Shown: piece by piece, positions 11,581 to 21,604 of the stretch
How positions within the stretch are numbered: the first letter of the stretch is position 1
How the letters are laid out: every line of letters starts with the position of its first letter
Assembly (NCBI GenBank): GCA_026936325.1
Contig: JAPTHN010000025.1
Location: 2,386,001 to 2,450,000 of the forward strand
Source of the DNA: Platynereis dumerilii
Taxonomy: Eukaryota; Annelida; Polychaeta; Phyllodocida; Nereididae
Direction: 5' to 3'
DNA length: 64,000 nucleotides
The notes under the pieces: generated by a model
What the model was told of the DNA's origin: nothing
Databases searched by the model: none
The model's input: only the letters and a program-made list of their open reading frames with translations
Program-made: the position numbers and the translations under genes

Positions 11581-12000
11581 TAGGGCTCTCATGATTAACC
11601 GATTAATCACCGCCGATTCGATTTTATTAAAAAATCGATTCCAGTTTGCAAAATCAATTAATCTGTCATTTGCATGTTTCTATCTTGAAGACACTGTATG
11701 GCTCTAAAGTTCCAGGTGCTAAGTGTGAATTGCAACTGGATTGATCAACTGGACTGGCTAATTGGATTGGTTGTACCTGATTGAAGTAGTTTAGAGAAAA
11801 TGAAGTGTCAAGATGAATTGCAATTAGCATTTTCAATGGAATATCCAAGTCTCTAAGCTCTGCTTTAAGACAATGATGTGAAAAGGAAGAGAAATTTTCC
11901 CAGTACATAGAATGATGGGAAAACGGCGATTAATCGATTACGATTTTATTAGAGGCAATAGATTAATCTATTTTGAAATTCTGTAATTGTGATAGCCCTA
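11581..12000. mobile_element. hAT-like MITE, 420 bp, module copy 3
   Basis: Same length and position as the element at 7,431-7,850, with flanks ATAAGAAG and ACAAGAAG (one change). Shared location means it was carried along when copies 2 and 3 separated by duplication, not inserted twice. Confidence 0.88.
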
Positions 12001-12235
12001 ACAAGAAGACAGTAATTGCTTTGAAGATTTTTAAAAATGTGAGATATTCCATGTAATTGTTGCACTAAAATGACCCTAGATTTTCCAGTAGTTGAGACAT
12101 TTTTTGCACTTAAATCTGGATAATTATGTAGGCTATCCCTTTATAACTAAAATAACTATCATTCCAGCTGTACCCAAGTCACTACAACACACAAAATATA
12201 ATTAGATGTTTTACCTGATAACATTTTCTTTTCAG

Positions 12236-12322
12236 TCCAAAAGAGCAAAAGTGGAAGATGAGGACACTGGAAGAATGCCATGTAATGAACTAGGAAGTAC
12301 CAGCCTTGATCAGGATATAAAT
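12236..12322 (+). other. Exon-like block A, copy 3
   Basis: An 87-nt block with acceptor TTTTCTTTTCAG (ending 12,235) and donor GTAAGT at 12,323. Open in phase 0, translation begins SKRAKVEDEDTGRMP. Following it, the module is cut by the LINE insertion, so the next candidate exon on this strand is block C at 16,059. Confidence 0.42.
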
Positions 12323-12424
12323 GTAAGTGTCTAAAAAAACCTTTTCTTTGATATATATATAACCCATATCAAGATTAAGTAAGCTGTCCATCATTATCTT
12401 CATTTTCTCATAATAATGTGAACT

Positions 12425-15400
12425 ACATTTTTTAAAGCTGTAGATATGAAACTTGTTAAGCCGATGCGTTTCAGGCTTTATTGGATAAATGTATGATTCC
12501 TTCAATGTGGAAAACTTCTGAAATTGTACCTGTGCCTAAAGTAAAAATTCCACAAGTTAAAAATGATTAAAGGCCTGTTGCCTTGACCTCTGTATTAATG
12601 AAATGTTTGGAGAGTTTTGTCAAAAAGTGCTTATGTAAGCAGGTTCAACATCTGTGTGACAAACTAAAGTTTACCTACAGCGAAGGCAGAAGTGTTGATG
12701 ATGCTGTGATAACTTTGTTGAGTTCTGTTAGCTTACGTATGGATAAAATTAAAACTTATTCTAGAATTTTGTTCATTGATTTTTCAAGCGCTTTCAATAC
12801 CATCAAGCCACACATCATGATTTGCAAACTTTATGACATGAATGTAAACAGTAATCTTATAAAGTGGATTTTCGACTATTTAACTTTGAGGCCACAGTAT
12901 GAAAGACTAGGTCGTGTGAAATCTGACATTGTTTTAACCCTTTCCAGACTGAGGAGAAAATTGCAAATTTGGGGTTTGAACCTTTAAATCTGAATTTTCT
13001 CAATGAAGACTTGTGAATTCACATAGATAACCATATATCAATATAAAGCTGGGATGGTGAGCTTTACAATGACATGATAGGGAAGACACCTGAACACATA
13101 TGAAAAGCACACCTGCCTTAATTACAGGTGAGATGATTAAAAAAGATCAAAGGCAGTTAAGCATGTTTCTTACAATGAGGCCTATAACATGAAAAATAAG
13201 CAAGACTTTTGATGGACCCCAGCACCAAAATATCACTAAATATGTTGGCAACAAATTAGATATAATTCCATTTGGTTATAAAGCTCAGGTATGTACAGGT
13301 AGGTCAATTATGATTACCTGTGGACCATTTGGCTAGCGGCCGAAATTCGGACTAATTTCTCAGCCTGACAGCAATTCATTGCATAGACCATTATTTCACT
13401 GGTAGGTGCCAGATTTTGATAATACTGGGTGAATCTTTTATAGGTGAAGTTACAGCATGTATAAATCCAACCTGAACCCCAGTACTCCTTTACCTAACCT
13501 AATTACAGGTGTGTTAATTGGTGATAATTGGCATGATATACCTAAAATTGAATGTTTCCTAGAAGACTTGCCTCTAGGCGTCCAACAGAAGAGTATAAAT
13601 ATCAGGTAATGAACTAAACCCTTCTTACAAACATGGCAAAGAAGTTAAGAATTAATAACACATAGTCTCCAATGGTTGCAAAGCTCAGGTATGCACAGGT
13701 AAGTAATTCTTGATTATCTATGTACCATTCGACTAGCGGCTGAAAATCTGACTTGATTCTCAGGCTGACAGCAATTCATTGCATACACTATGCCATTGGA
13801 CCATTATTTCTCTGATAATTACCTGATTTCTGTAATACTTGGTGATCTTATACAAGTAAGGTTACAGCATCCATTCTATCCATTCCTTAATTCACATGTT
13901 TGAAAGAAACTTTAGTGTCACTGATATGTGTACTCCCATCACAGCACCCAGGACATGAGGTGTTTTGGGAATTGTAGAAATGTTTGATTTTGCATTTATG
14001 TTGCTAATTAACATACCAGTAATTAGGTCAGATAAAGGGGTAATGGAATTCAGATAATATGAATAGATGCTGTAAGGCTATCTATATACGATCAACAAGT
14101 ATGTTCAAAACCTAGCAATTACATGTACTGGTAAAATAATGGTCCATGCAATGTACTAAAAATTAGTCCGACTTTTGGCCGTTAGCGTAATGGTCCGCAG
14201 GTAATCATAATTGACTTACCTGTACATACCTGAGTTTTATAGTCAATGGAAACTTTATTTATTCTTTACTTCTTTGCAATGTTTTAAGAAGGTTTTAGTT
14301 CATAACCTGATATTTATACTCTTCTGTTGGACCCCCGGAGGCAGGTACTGCAGGAAATGTTCGATTTTGCGTATATTATGCCAATAATCACTGAACAACT
14401 CACCTGTAATTAGGCCAGGTAAAGAGGTAATGGGGTTTAGGTCAGATGTGCAGATGCTGTTACCTTACCTGTATAAGATCACCAAGTATGGTCAAAATCT
14501 GGCAACTACTAGTGAAATAATGGTCCATGCAATGAATTGCTGTCAGCCAGAGAAATTAGTCCGATTTTCGGCCGCTGGTCAATTGGGGCCGAAGTAATTA
14601 TAAATGATTTACCTGTACGTACCTGAGCATTGTAACTAAGGGAAACCATTTCTAAGTTATTCTAAACTTTTTCGACATGTTCAAAACTAAGTTTTAGTGT
14701 CATAAACTAATATTTTTACTCTCCCATTTAGGTGTATAACCTGAAATGTTAGATTTTTGCAAATTTTGCTAAATATTGCCAATTAACATACCTGTAATAG
14801 AGCCAGGTAAATGGGTGATGGGGTTTAGGTAGGATGTATAGATGCAGTAACCATACCTATATGCGATATTAATACTCCCCTAGTGTAAGTTATGGCAGGG
14901 AGTGTTTGATTTTGTGCCTTAAATGCTCAAAAACAAAGCTTAAGGTTGTTTTGCTCTGAGATGATATTTTCAGGGAATTCCCGTGATTCCCCTTTTCAGA
15001 TCCCACTTGGATTTCCCGTTCTCGCGGGATGAATTTTTGAGAAAAAAAAAATGGTGATGGGCTGAATGAAAAGCTTATTTCCTGATGCACATTCTGTGTG
15101 AATTTCATGTTAATATTTCCATTCTAAGGTACTGTACAGGGTGCTAGAGATCGTGGCCCAAATTTGGGCCACGTTCCTGGGCACAGTCTGGAAAGGGTTA
15201 ACGAACACAGGTGCCCCAAAGGGATGTGTATTGTCCCCACTTTTGTTTACATTGTACACAAATGACTGTATTAGCAATTCCAACAGCTGTATATGCTTAA
15301 ATATGCTTAAGGAACTGATAAAGGATTTCAGGAAAGATTGTAATGATCATGCTGCATTGATTGTTAAGAACGAGAATGTTGATATTGTTGAAAGTAATAA

Positions 15401-15597
15401 ATACCTTGGAGTGTTTATCGATAACAAACTTTTTTTTTCACAAAATTGTCAACACTTGGTATGTTAAATGTATACGCAGAGTTTGTTATCTAAGGCAACT
15501 AGTCAGTTTGAGGGTTAGTCAAGAAATTTTGACACTGTTCTATAAATCTATTATTGAATCGGTTCTATCATTCAATATTATCTCTGAATTAGTTTGA
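12425..15597 (+). pseudogene. Degenerate LINE RT fragment, split by a TTAA element
   Basis: Non-LTR retrotransposon reverse transcriptase remnant. The upstream part (about 12,470-12,937) holds an RPVALTSVLMKCLE motif, IDFSSAFNTIKPH (the AFN variant of RT motif A) and WIFDYLTLRPQYERL. The downstream part (15,202-15,590) begins TNTGAPKGCVLSPLLFTLY and ends with ESNKYLGVFIDNKLFF and a YKSIIESVLSF thumb-like segment. The catalytic FADD/YADD block between TNDC and LKELI is missing. There is also a stop just before RPVAL and a frame change near 15,455. The two parts join cleanly in frame once the 2,260-bp element is ignored. The clade resembles CR1/Rex-type LINEs; this is a resemblance judgement only. 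Confidence 0.8.
12938..15197. mobile_element. piggyBac-like TTAA element, non-autonomous, 2,260 bp
   Basis: Bounded by TTAA at 12,934-12,937 and 15,198-15,201, with 14-bp ends CCCTTTCCAGACTG and CAGTCTGGAAAGGG. This matches piggyBac habits: TTAA target and ends starting CCC. It interrupts the LINE RT reading frame between LT and NTGAPKG. No transposase frame is present. The interior is built from related units of about 330-400 bp. Two are forward (about 13,277-13,640 and 13,677-13,990). Two to three are inverted (about 13,990-14,245, 14,270-14,645 and 14,680-14,880). They share words such as CTAGCGGCCGAAATTCGGAC, GACAGCAATTCATTGCAT and CTCAGGTATGTACAGGTA. Confidence 0.85.
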
Positions 15598-15664
15598 ACC
15601 CTGTGCTGCGAAGTTTGTTTGAGAGAGAAAGAGAAAAGCACACAATGATTTTGCAGAGATATGT
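15598..15664. repeat. Lone relic monomer of the 130-bp satellite
   Basis: Reads CCCTGTGCTGCGAAGTTTG, then a GA/AAAG tract, then AGCACACAATGATTTTGCAG, clearly the middle of the 130-bp unit in the same orientation. It follows directly after the LINE and is not tandemly repeated. It belongs to module copy 3, whose satellite was not expanded. Confidence 0.75.
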
Positions 15665-16058
15665 AAATATCTCTAATCGCATCATAAATTAAAACCATTT
15701 GCCATTTTTCACCTTTTTGAGAAATTATATTACATTTCTGGTCCCTTTCGTATGAATACATTATAGAAGGGAACACAGTCTCAAAAAATAGTGAGTGAAA
15801 GCACTGAATAACCTCTTCATCCTCTGTAAGATTTGGCGCAGCCAATTCAATTGAAAATTTGGTTGCATTTCACTTTTAATCGGAAATTTGCATTATTCAC
15901 AGTGCTTGAAATATACAGAAAATAGATCACGTCATCAATTGTGCACACTAGAACCAATTGTCGCTCTATTCAACAATGATTATTGGGTTAATTGTAACAG
16001 CCATAATATATGTGTCTTTGTTTGATTTATAATTAGATTTTTCTGGCTTTTGCTCCAG

Positions 16059-16119
16059 CTCTACCTGTTGACAGAGAAATCCTCATTGGAGGCTGAGGCG
16101 GCTAATCACTTGAGGAAAT
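16059..16119 (+). other. Exon-like block C
   Basis: A 61-nt block between acceptor TTTTGCTCCAG (ending 16,058) and donor GTAAGTG at 16,120. In phase 0 it reads LYLLTEKSSLEAEAANHLRK, a plausible helix, with one base left over, so it would end in phase 1. It is on the same strand as blocks A and B, and its frame is compatible with joining to A or B. The gene is unrecognised. It is a good splice-site pair but short, so chance is possible. Confidence 0.35.
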
Positions 16120-17431
16120 GTAAGTGTGCCTAAGTCTTACCCTACCAAAGGTTTGATGCGATAAACATATTGTGGTTGTAATTAGGGTGTGCCAATTTTT
16201 TTTGCAAATGCAAGAAGGCTTAGTGCTAAAATACATCATGTTACCATACTTAAGCTGCTCCCGAAATTAAGATACACATGACTTTTTCTTGCTGGGCAAA
16301 TTTTTTGAAAAAGTCTTAATTAGGTTTAAGCTTATCAATTTTTGCAACACAGCATTCTACATGCCATGGTTGGAAAGGTATCAAAATGTCATTCACTTTG
16401 CATACCAACAACATTGGTCTAAAATGATATCTCAGCTCCTGTCAGAATAATTTCACCTTTTCAAAAAAAAGTTTTTATTTAACTGACAATTGCTCTGATT
16501 CTCCAAACAGTGGCATGACGTAATAACACTGTTTTTATAACTATTGATCATGAAAATTCCTGTGTTATGGGCTGTGAGGCTTTCATGTAAAATTGTAAAT
16601 CTATTACAAATCACTGAAAATATCTGAGGCAGGATGTTACATGTCATATTGTATTTTCATTAGAATTGATTACAGGTAAACATGAGAGGTACCTCTTAAT
16701 CGTTCTGCAACACTTTCATAATAGGCATAGATGGCAGGGGATAGAATTGGAAATGCAATTTCCTGTGGAGTTTTTGGGAAAAGAATTTAAATTTAGATCG
16801 GTAGCCATTTAAGGGCAGTTTGGTAAATATCTCCATTTTCGAGAAGCTATACATGTCATTGGTTGTACTTTGTTCATTTGCATTCAGAAGTCCTGGCAAT
16901 TTCTTATCAAATATTGTGTTTCATGTACTGCCACTTAATCTGATCACTGCAGCTATCTTTCTTAATTTCATTGTAGGGCCTACATTGTAATATTTATCAA
17001 TTCCTCCATCTATCCTTTCATCCATAATCTTTTATTTCCCAAAAATGCACTGTTGTACATGGATCTACAGATGTGATTTTTGTGTCTTAGTAAGGATTTA
17101 TGCCCACTAAGCAAATATGAACACATAGAAAAATCTCTGTAATATGTACAGTATTATTAAGAACTGTGTGAATATACCAATAGTTATTCATATCACGTAG
17201 CTCAAACTTTGCACCTTTTTTGACCGCAAATGAAAAACTGACTGCAGCATAAATATCAGAGTCCACATGGCTTCTTGATCATCGGGGGGTTCATCCCCCA
17301 ACTTCACCGGTATTTCCATCTAATAATATCAGTTTGCATGTGGTTGTACACACAAGCACCAGAATCCCTGTCTCTGTTCGGGACTGACAAGTGGCAGCAG
17401 AATGCTGACAGTCCCTGGAAAATCGTATTGG
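16120..17431. other. Unassigned intergenic or intronic sequence
   Basis: AT-rich sequence. I see no gene, structured RNA or transposon ends. An identical stretch is present in the opposite arm. Confidence 0.5.
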
Positions 17432-17572
17432 CACAGTGCCCCTGAGCAATGTTTAAGATTTAAAAAAAAAAGGCGAGAAAATGAATAGCACCCGGCTATA
17501 GAGCAAGGTCAGGAGAACATTTTTAGACAAAAACGAAAAAATTCTGATGGGGAAATTTTGAGTTATATCGAT
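17432..17572 (+). repeat. Dispersed ~140-bp repeat, forward copy
   Basis: Begins CACAGTGCCCCTGAGCAAT, with GAATAGCACCCGGCT, CAAGGTCAGG and GACAAAAACGAAAAAATTCTG inside. A diverged copy in opposite orientation lies at 25,384-25,516. The two face each other across the 18.4-25.0 kb LINE pair. Confidence 0.7.
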
Positions 17573-18349
17573 TTTAAATTTTTTGGTTTACCACACTCAT
17601 ATTTCAATGCTGAAACCGGGGCATAGGCCTTGAAGGAAATGTTTTAGATCAATTGCAGGGACAATTGTTGATGGAAAGACAATATCATTGATTTCTTTAA
17701 CCATTGCATTTGTGTAAAACATTTTTTTGCCTAAATATAGAGTGTGACAAACACATGTGACTGTTTGCTTCAGACCAATAGTACAGTGATGGGCAAGTTA
17801 GTAGCCTTCCAACATTGTCAGTGGTAATCAGACTAAATCAGTGGGATTGTTTCTGAGTAGCTCTGAGTGGTTAATTGTATATAGGTTGGATTTGAGCTAT
17901 ATTGATTAGACCTATATTGAGAATGTTTTACGTAAACACGCCACAGAATGCTGTTTACTGTGTTGTTATAAGTCATATCTGTGAAGTTTCATTTACCAAC
18001 ATCCTCAATGGTCTTAAGGTGCAGAAATTACCTTTCCGCATTTCCCTTTCCCAACAATTTTTATTAGATAATTAATTTTTTTTTTGTCCCACCATTGCTC
18101 AATGATCTACATACACCGTTGTGTGCACACTCATGACAATTCAAGCATGTTTCAATGCCAAATCTCTGTTTAGTATAAATATCAAGCTAATTAGGGTGTC
18201 GCCTGTATAATATGTTGGTCTAGAATCTCTGGAAGTATTTTCAATTCATTTTTTCATCCTAAAATTAATACACTCAATGTCACTCATGCAGTCAACGTTA
18301 ATACATACAATGTCATACATACGGTTCCAAGACAAAACAAGCCATCCTT
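17573..18349. other. Unassigned sequence
   Basis: No gene or element ends seen. It leads up to the 3' end of the minus-strand LINE. Confidence 0.5.
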
Positions 18350-18494
18350 TAGTTTATTATATATATATCATTTATTCATGCTCAAAATAGGCATACTGTA
18401 CAAATATAAAATGCATTAAAAAATTATGTAAAAGTGAAAATGATAGGAGGTACATTAATATTCTAAAATGTCTTGAAGGTTGTCACAAAGAAAG

Positions 18495-21400
18495 TTATCT
18501 ATCACAGACTTTTGCAGCAGAGCATCTCGTACCTCGTACCTCAATTATCTGAGCAATACTTTGTTGGTCATTTTCAGATAAATCAATTTTAAAATCATGC
18601 AATTTAAAACCATTGAAACGATCCATGTAATTAGAACCATATCTCTCAAATATTTGCTGCATATTTTGACAAACTATGCTAGCACTGTCTATCAACATTG
18701 TCACTGCCAATGATGCAACTCGTGCATTCTTGCTGATCATCATGTTCGAATGAAGTCTGTAAAAACGTTTGTAAACCTGGTCCAACACATGTTGCCTGTT
18801 AATGAAGCCTTGCAGGTATTTTGTGTGTGTGCAACGCGGCAAACCAAATACCCGCCGTACACCTTGGTTCCATGTGGTCACATCTCTACGAACTTCAGAG
18901 TCACTGAGCTGCCAGGCTTCTGAACCATATAAATGAGAGCACTGACTGTTGAAAATTTCTCTCTTAATTGCAGGATCCACTTTCATAAATGTTGAGAGTA
19001 CATAGTTTGTTCGACCAATCAGATCAACCCTTTTATGAGCAATTTCATCTGCCTCTTTTAGGTCGCAACTGATGTAATTTCCGAGATGTTTGGTGACATC
19101 AACCCACTTAATGACTTGTCCAGCAATATATACGTCTGGTGGAGTACTTCGAGATCTTGTGATGTGCATTGCAACCGATTTTGTGGGATTATAGCGCACT
19201 CCAAATTCTTTGCCGAACAGTTCGCACTCATTGAGCATCCTCTTGAGTCCTTTTACAGTCGGACTCAGTATTGCAAGATCGTCGGCCTAGCTCAGAGCTC
19301 CAAAATAATTGTTACCGAGTCTGCATCCCGAGCCATATACTTCAAGGCGTCGCAAAAGAACATCCATGTAAATGGTGAATAACACTGATGAGGCTATTCC
19401 GCCCTGCTTTTCACAATTAAGAATTCCAAATTGCTCTGAGAAACAACCATTCCACACAGTCTGCAATTTCTGTCTTCTATAAGAGTCAAGAAGTATCCGA
19501 ATGGCCACTGCAGGAATATTCCTTAAAATATTAAATAATTTTTCATAACTGAGTCTATCAAAAGCCTTGCTCGCATCAATCATCCCGACAAACACCTCGC
19601 TTCTGCTTTGCAAATAATATCTGGACACTTCCTTTAGGGCTAATGTGCACATAGTCGTTCCGTGTTCACTTTTGAAGGCATATTGCATTTCTGAGGTACT
19701 CAATAAATCAGCATACTTTCGCAAAATTATAATATCATGTATTTTTGATAAACAGGAACTAAGAGCGATGCCTCTGTAATTATCACTGTTGCATAAATCT
19801 GACCGAACATCTTTGGGTATTGATGACACTGAAGCGAGCAGAAGCTCATCTGGCACGTGACCATGTCTGGTTGCGGTTGTAAGCTACAGGGCTAAAATCA
19901 GATGCAGTCTTTTTGGTGCACATTTGATATGATCAGAGATGAGTCCTTTTGTTCAATCACTCTTCCCACATTTCATCTCATTGATAGCTTTTGAAATTTC
20001 ACTTTGAGTAATGACGCAGTCAGTGAGCTGGTCATTTTCTGTATTTTGACGCAGGTACACAGTTATGTATTCCTCACTGGAAGGCACAGATGTGTATAAA
20101 GCTTGGTATTTCTCCCTGAACAGATTAGCGATACAGTGGTCCCTGCGTTATAAGACCACCCCTTCTGCTGTCATTAAGCGGTCTCTTGTGGGGGTGCGGT
20201 CTCTCGTCGGTGTGCAAAATGCACTAAAAATGATACTTGGTGCGGGAGAAAGGCGGTCACATAAGGCAAGGCGGTCTTACAACAGGGGGTCTTATAACGC
20301 AGGGACCACCGTATCTGCATTTTCTGTCCTGCCATCTATCATGGGTGCCACTGTTCTTGTTCGTCTCATTTTCTTTACCTCACTCCAGAAATCTCTGCTT
20401 TTGTCATTAACAACATTTGCAGCCATTCTTTCCAGTCTTGTATATTTCTCACGACGGGTTAACCTGCGTGCAGCATAGTGATACAGTCTCTTGGCCTCCC
20501 GCATCATCTCATAAGTTGGACCATCATTTGGCTCCCCTTCAAGCAGCCACTTAGTATGCCAATAAAGAGAGTCATCTTTGTACGGTTTAACTAATTCTGT
20601 CCACTTTGCTTTTTGTTGAGATATCCTTTTATGTTTAGGAAAGCACGTCTGTCCTGCCTTCAAGCAACACACACTAATCATCAATCTGATGTCTATGATC
20701 TGTATCAACAAAATGAAATTCCAAGCAATAAGCAGCTGCAGGAACTTGGCCAGCCTTCAAGAGTCTATTCAAGTGCTTCTGATAATTATCAACATGCAAA
20801 TCCATCACTTTGTGCCATGCGATGCGAGCTTCCAGGTGAGCGTTGTCAGTCTCCACATGGCGCATTGCCTGAATATGTGCGAGATCAAGGTCAAGATTGA
20901 TGGGCTGATGATTAGACATTTTGTCATGCAGTTTCAAGACATCCATTGACTTAACTTAAGCCATCACATTATCAGAACATAGAAAATGATCAATTTGTGA
21001 CCTAGCAGTCATATTAGTTGCAATATAAGTGTCCACACGTTTATCCATCCAAGCATTGGCCATCAGATTTCTATACATTAGAGAAATAAGGTGTTGGGTG
21101 TGGGCATTGTTACGCTTAAAGTCAACATTAAAGTCACCACCAAGAATAATAAATCCAGGAGCGTCACGACCAATCATCATTTCTATTTGATCACATACAT
21201 CCATAAAACGGGTGTCAACATTATTAGCACTGTAACTGTCATTAGGTATATACACATTGCATATCAACGCTTCAGATGACCCAACTGCAGTTTTCACAGC
21301 ACATAACCTTCGGTGGTCTGCTGCAGAATGGCGAGTCCACCTGATGGTCTGCCTGGCAATAATTTGACAGTCTCATCAACTCCACAAACGGTACGCACCA

Positions 21401-21566
21401 GGTAATCCGGATGGATTGTTAACACCTTATGTACTGTCGATCTAATAGTAAAAGTCTCTTGTCAGAGCAAGATATCCGGTTTTTCACTCTTGAGAAGATC
21501 ACGGATGAACTGCATCTTAAGCACAGACATCCCTGTACTGTTATACAACAGGATCTTAAACCCCAT
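18495..21566 (-). pseudogene. LINE ORF2: APE endonuclease plus reverse transcriptase, broken
   Basis: The start at 21,566 gives MGFKILLYNSTG. The endonuclease part shows the catalytic QET motif (just after an in-frame TGA), RPSGGLAIL, NVYIPND, GGDFNVDF and SQIDHFL. A linker helix region follows, cut by a MITE. RT motifs: NYRGIALSSCLSK, GMIDASKAFDRL (motif A Asp), KQGGIASSVLFTIYMD, then ADDLAIL with a TAG stop where the Tyr of YADD is expected, and KHLGNYIS. The C-terminal segment to 18,495 contains FGLPRCTHTKYL. Besides the TAG there are a frame change near 21,297, stops around 20,960 and 20,675, and a stop before TKGLISDH. The fold belongs to the APE-bearing LINE group (CR1/jockey/I-like); I cannot fix the clade. 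Confidence 0.85.
20134..20311. mobile_element. 178-bp pogo/Tigger-like MITE inside the LINE
   Basis: Ends CAGTGGTCCCTGCGTTATAA and the inverted copy with CGGTGG at its tip, flanked by TA at 20,132-20,133 and 20,312-20,313. CAGTGG...TTATAAGACC ends with TA duplication are typical of pogo/Tigger-type Tc1/mariner elements. Inside, GCGGTCTCTTGTGG, GCGGTCTCTCGTCGG and AAGGCGGTC words recur. It splits LINE ORF2 between the endonuclease and RT parts. Confidence 0.85.
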
Positions 21567-21604
21567 TTTGGTTTGTATGGTTTGCTTGGCTTTTTCTCAG
21601 AATT

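Larger units (their letters stand above)
11447..12424 (+). repeat. Module copy 3, truncated
   Basis: Third copy: lead-in, hAT-like insertion and block A, then only about 100 bp of intron before homology breaks into LINE sequence at about 12,425. It resumes for a single satellite monomer at 15,598-15,664. No expanded array and no block B were found. Confidence 0.75.

Noticed and set aside
15540-15845. 101-codon minus-strand frame beginning MAAPNLTEDEEV (and its mirror at 57,398-57,703)
   Set aside because: It runs through the satellite monomer and into the LINE remnant, so at least its second half is not protein. The first part has some protein-like composition but no recognisable domain or splice support.
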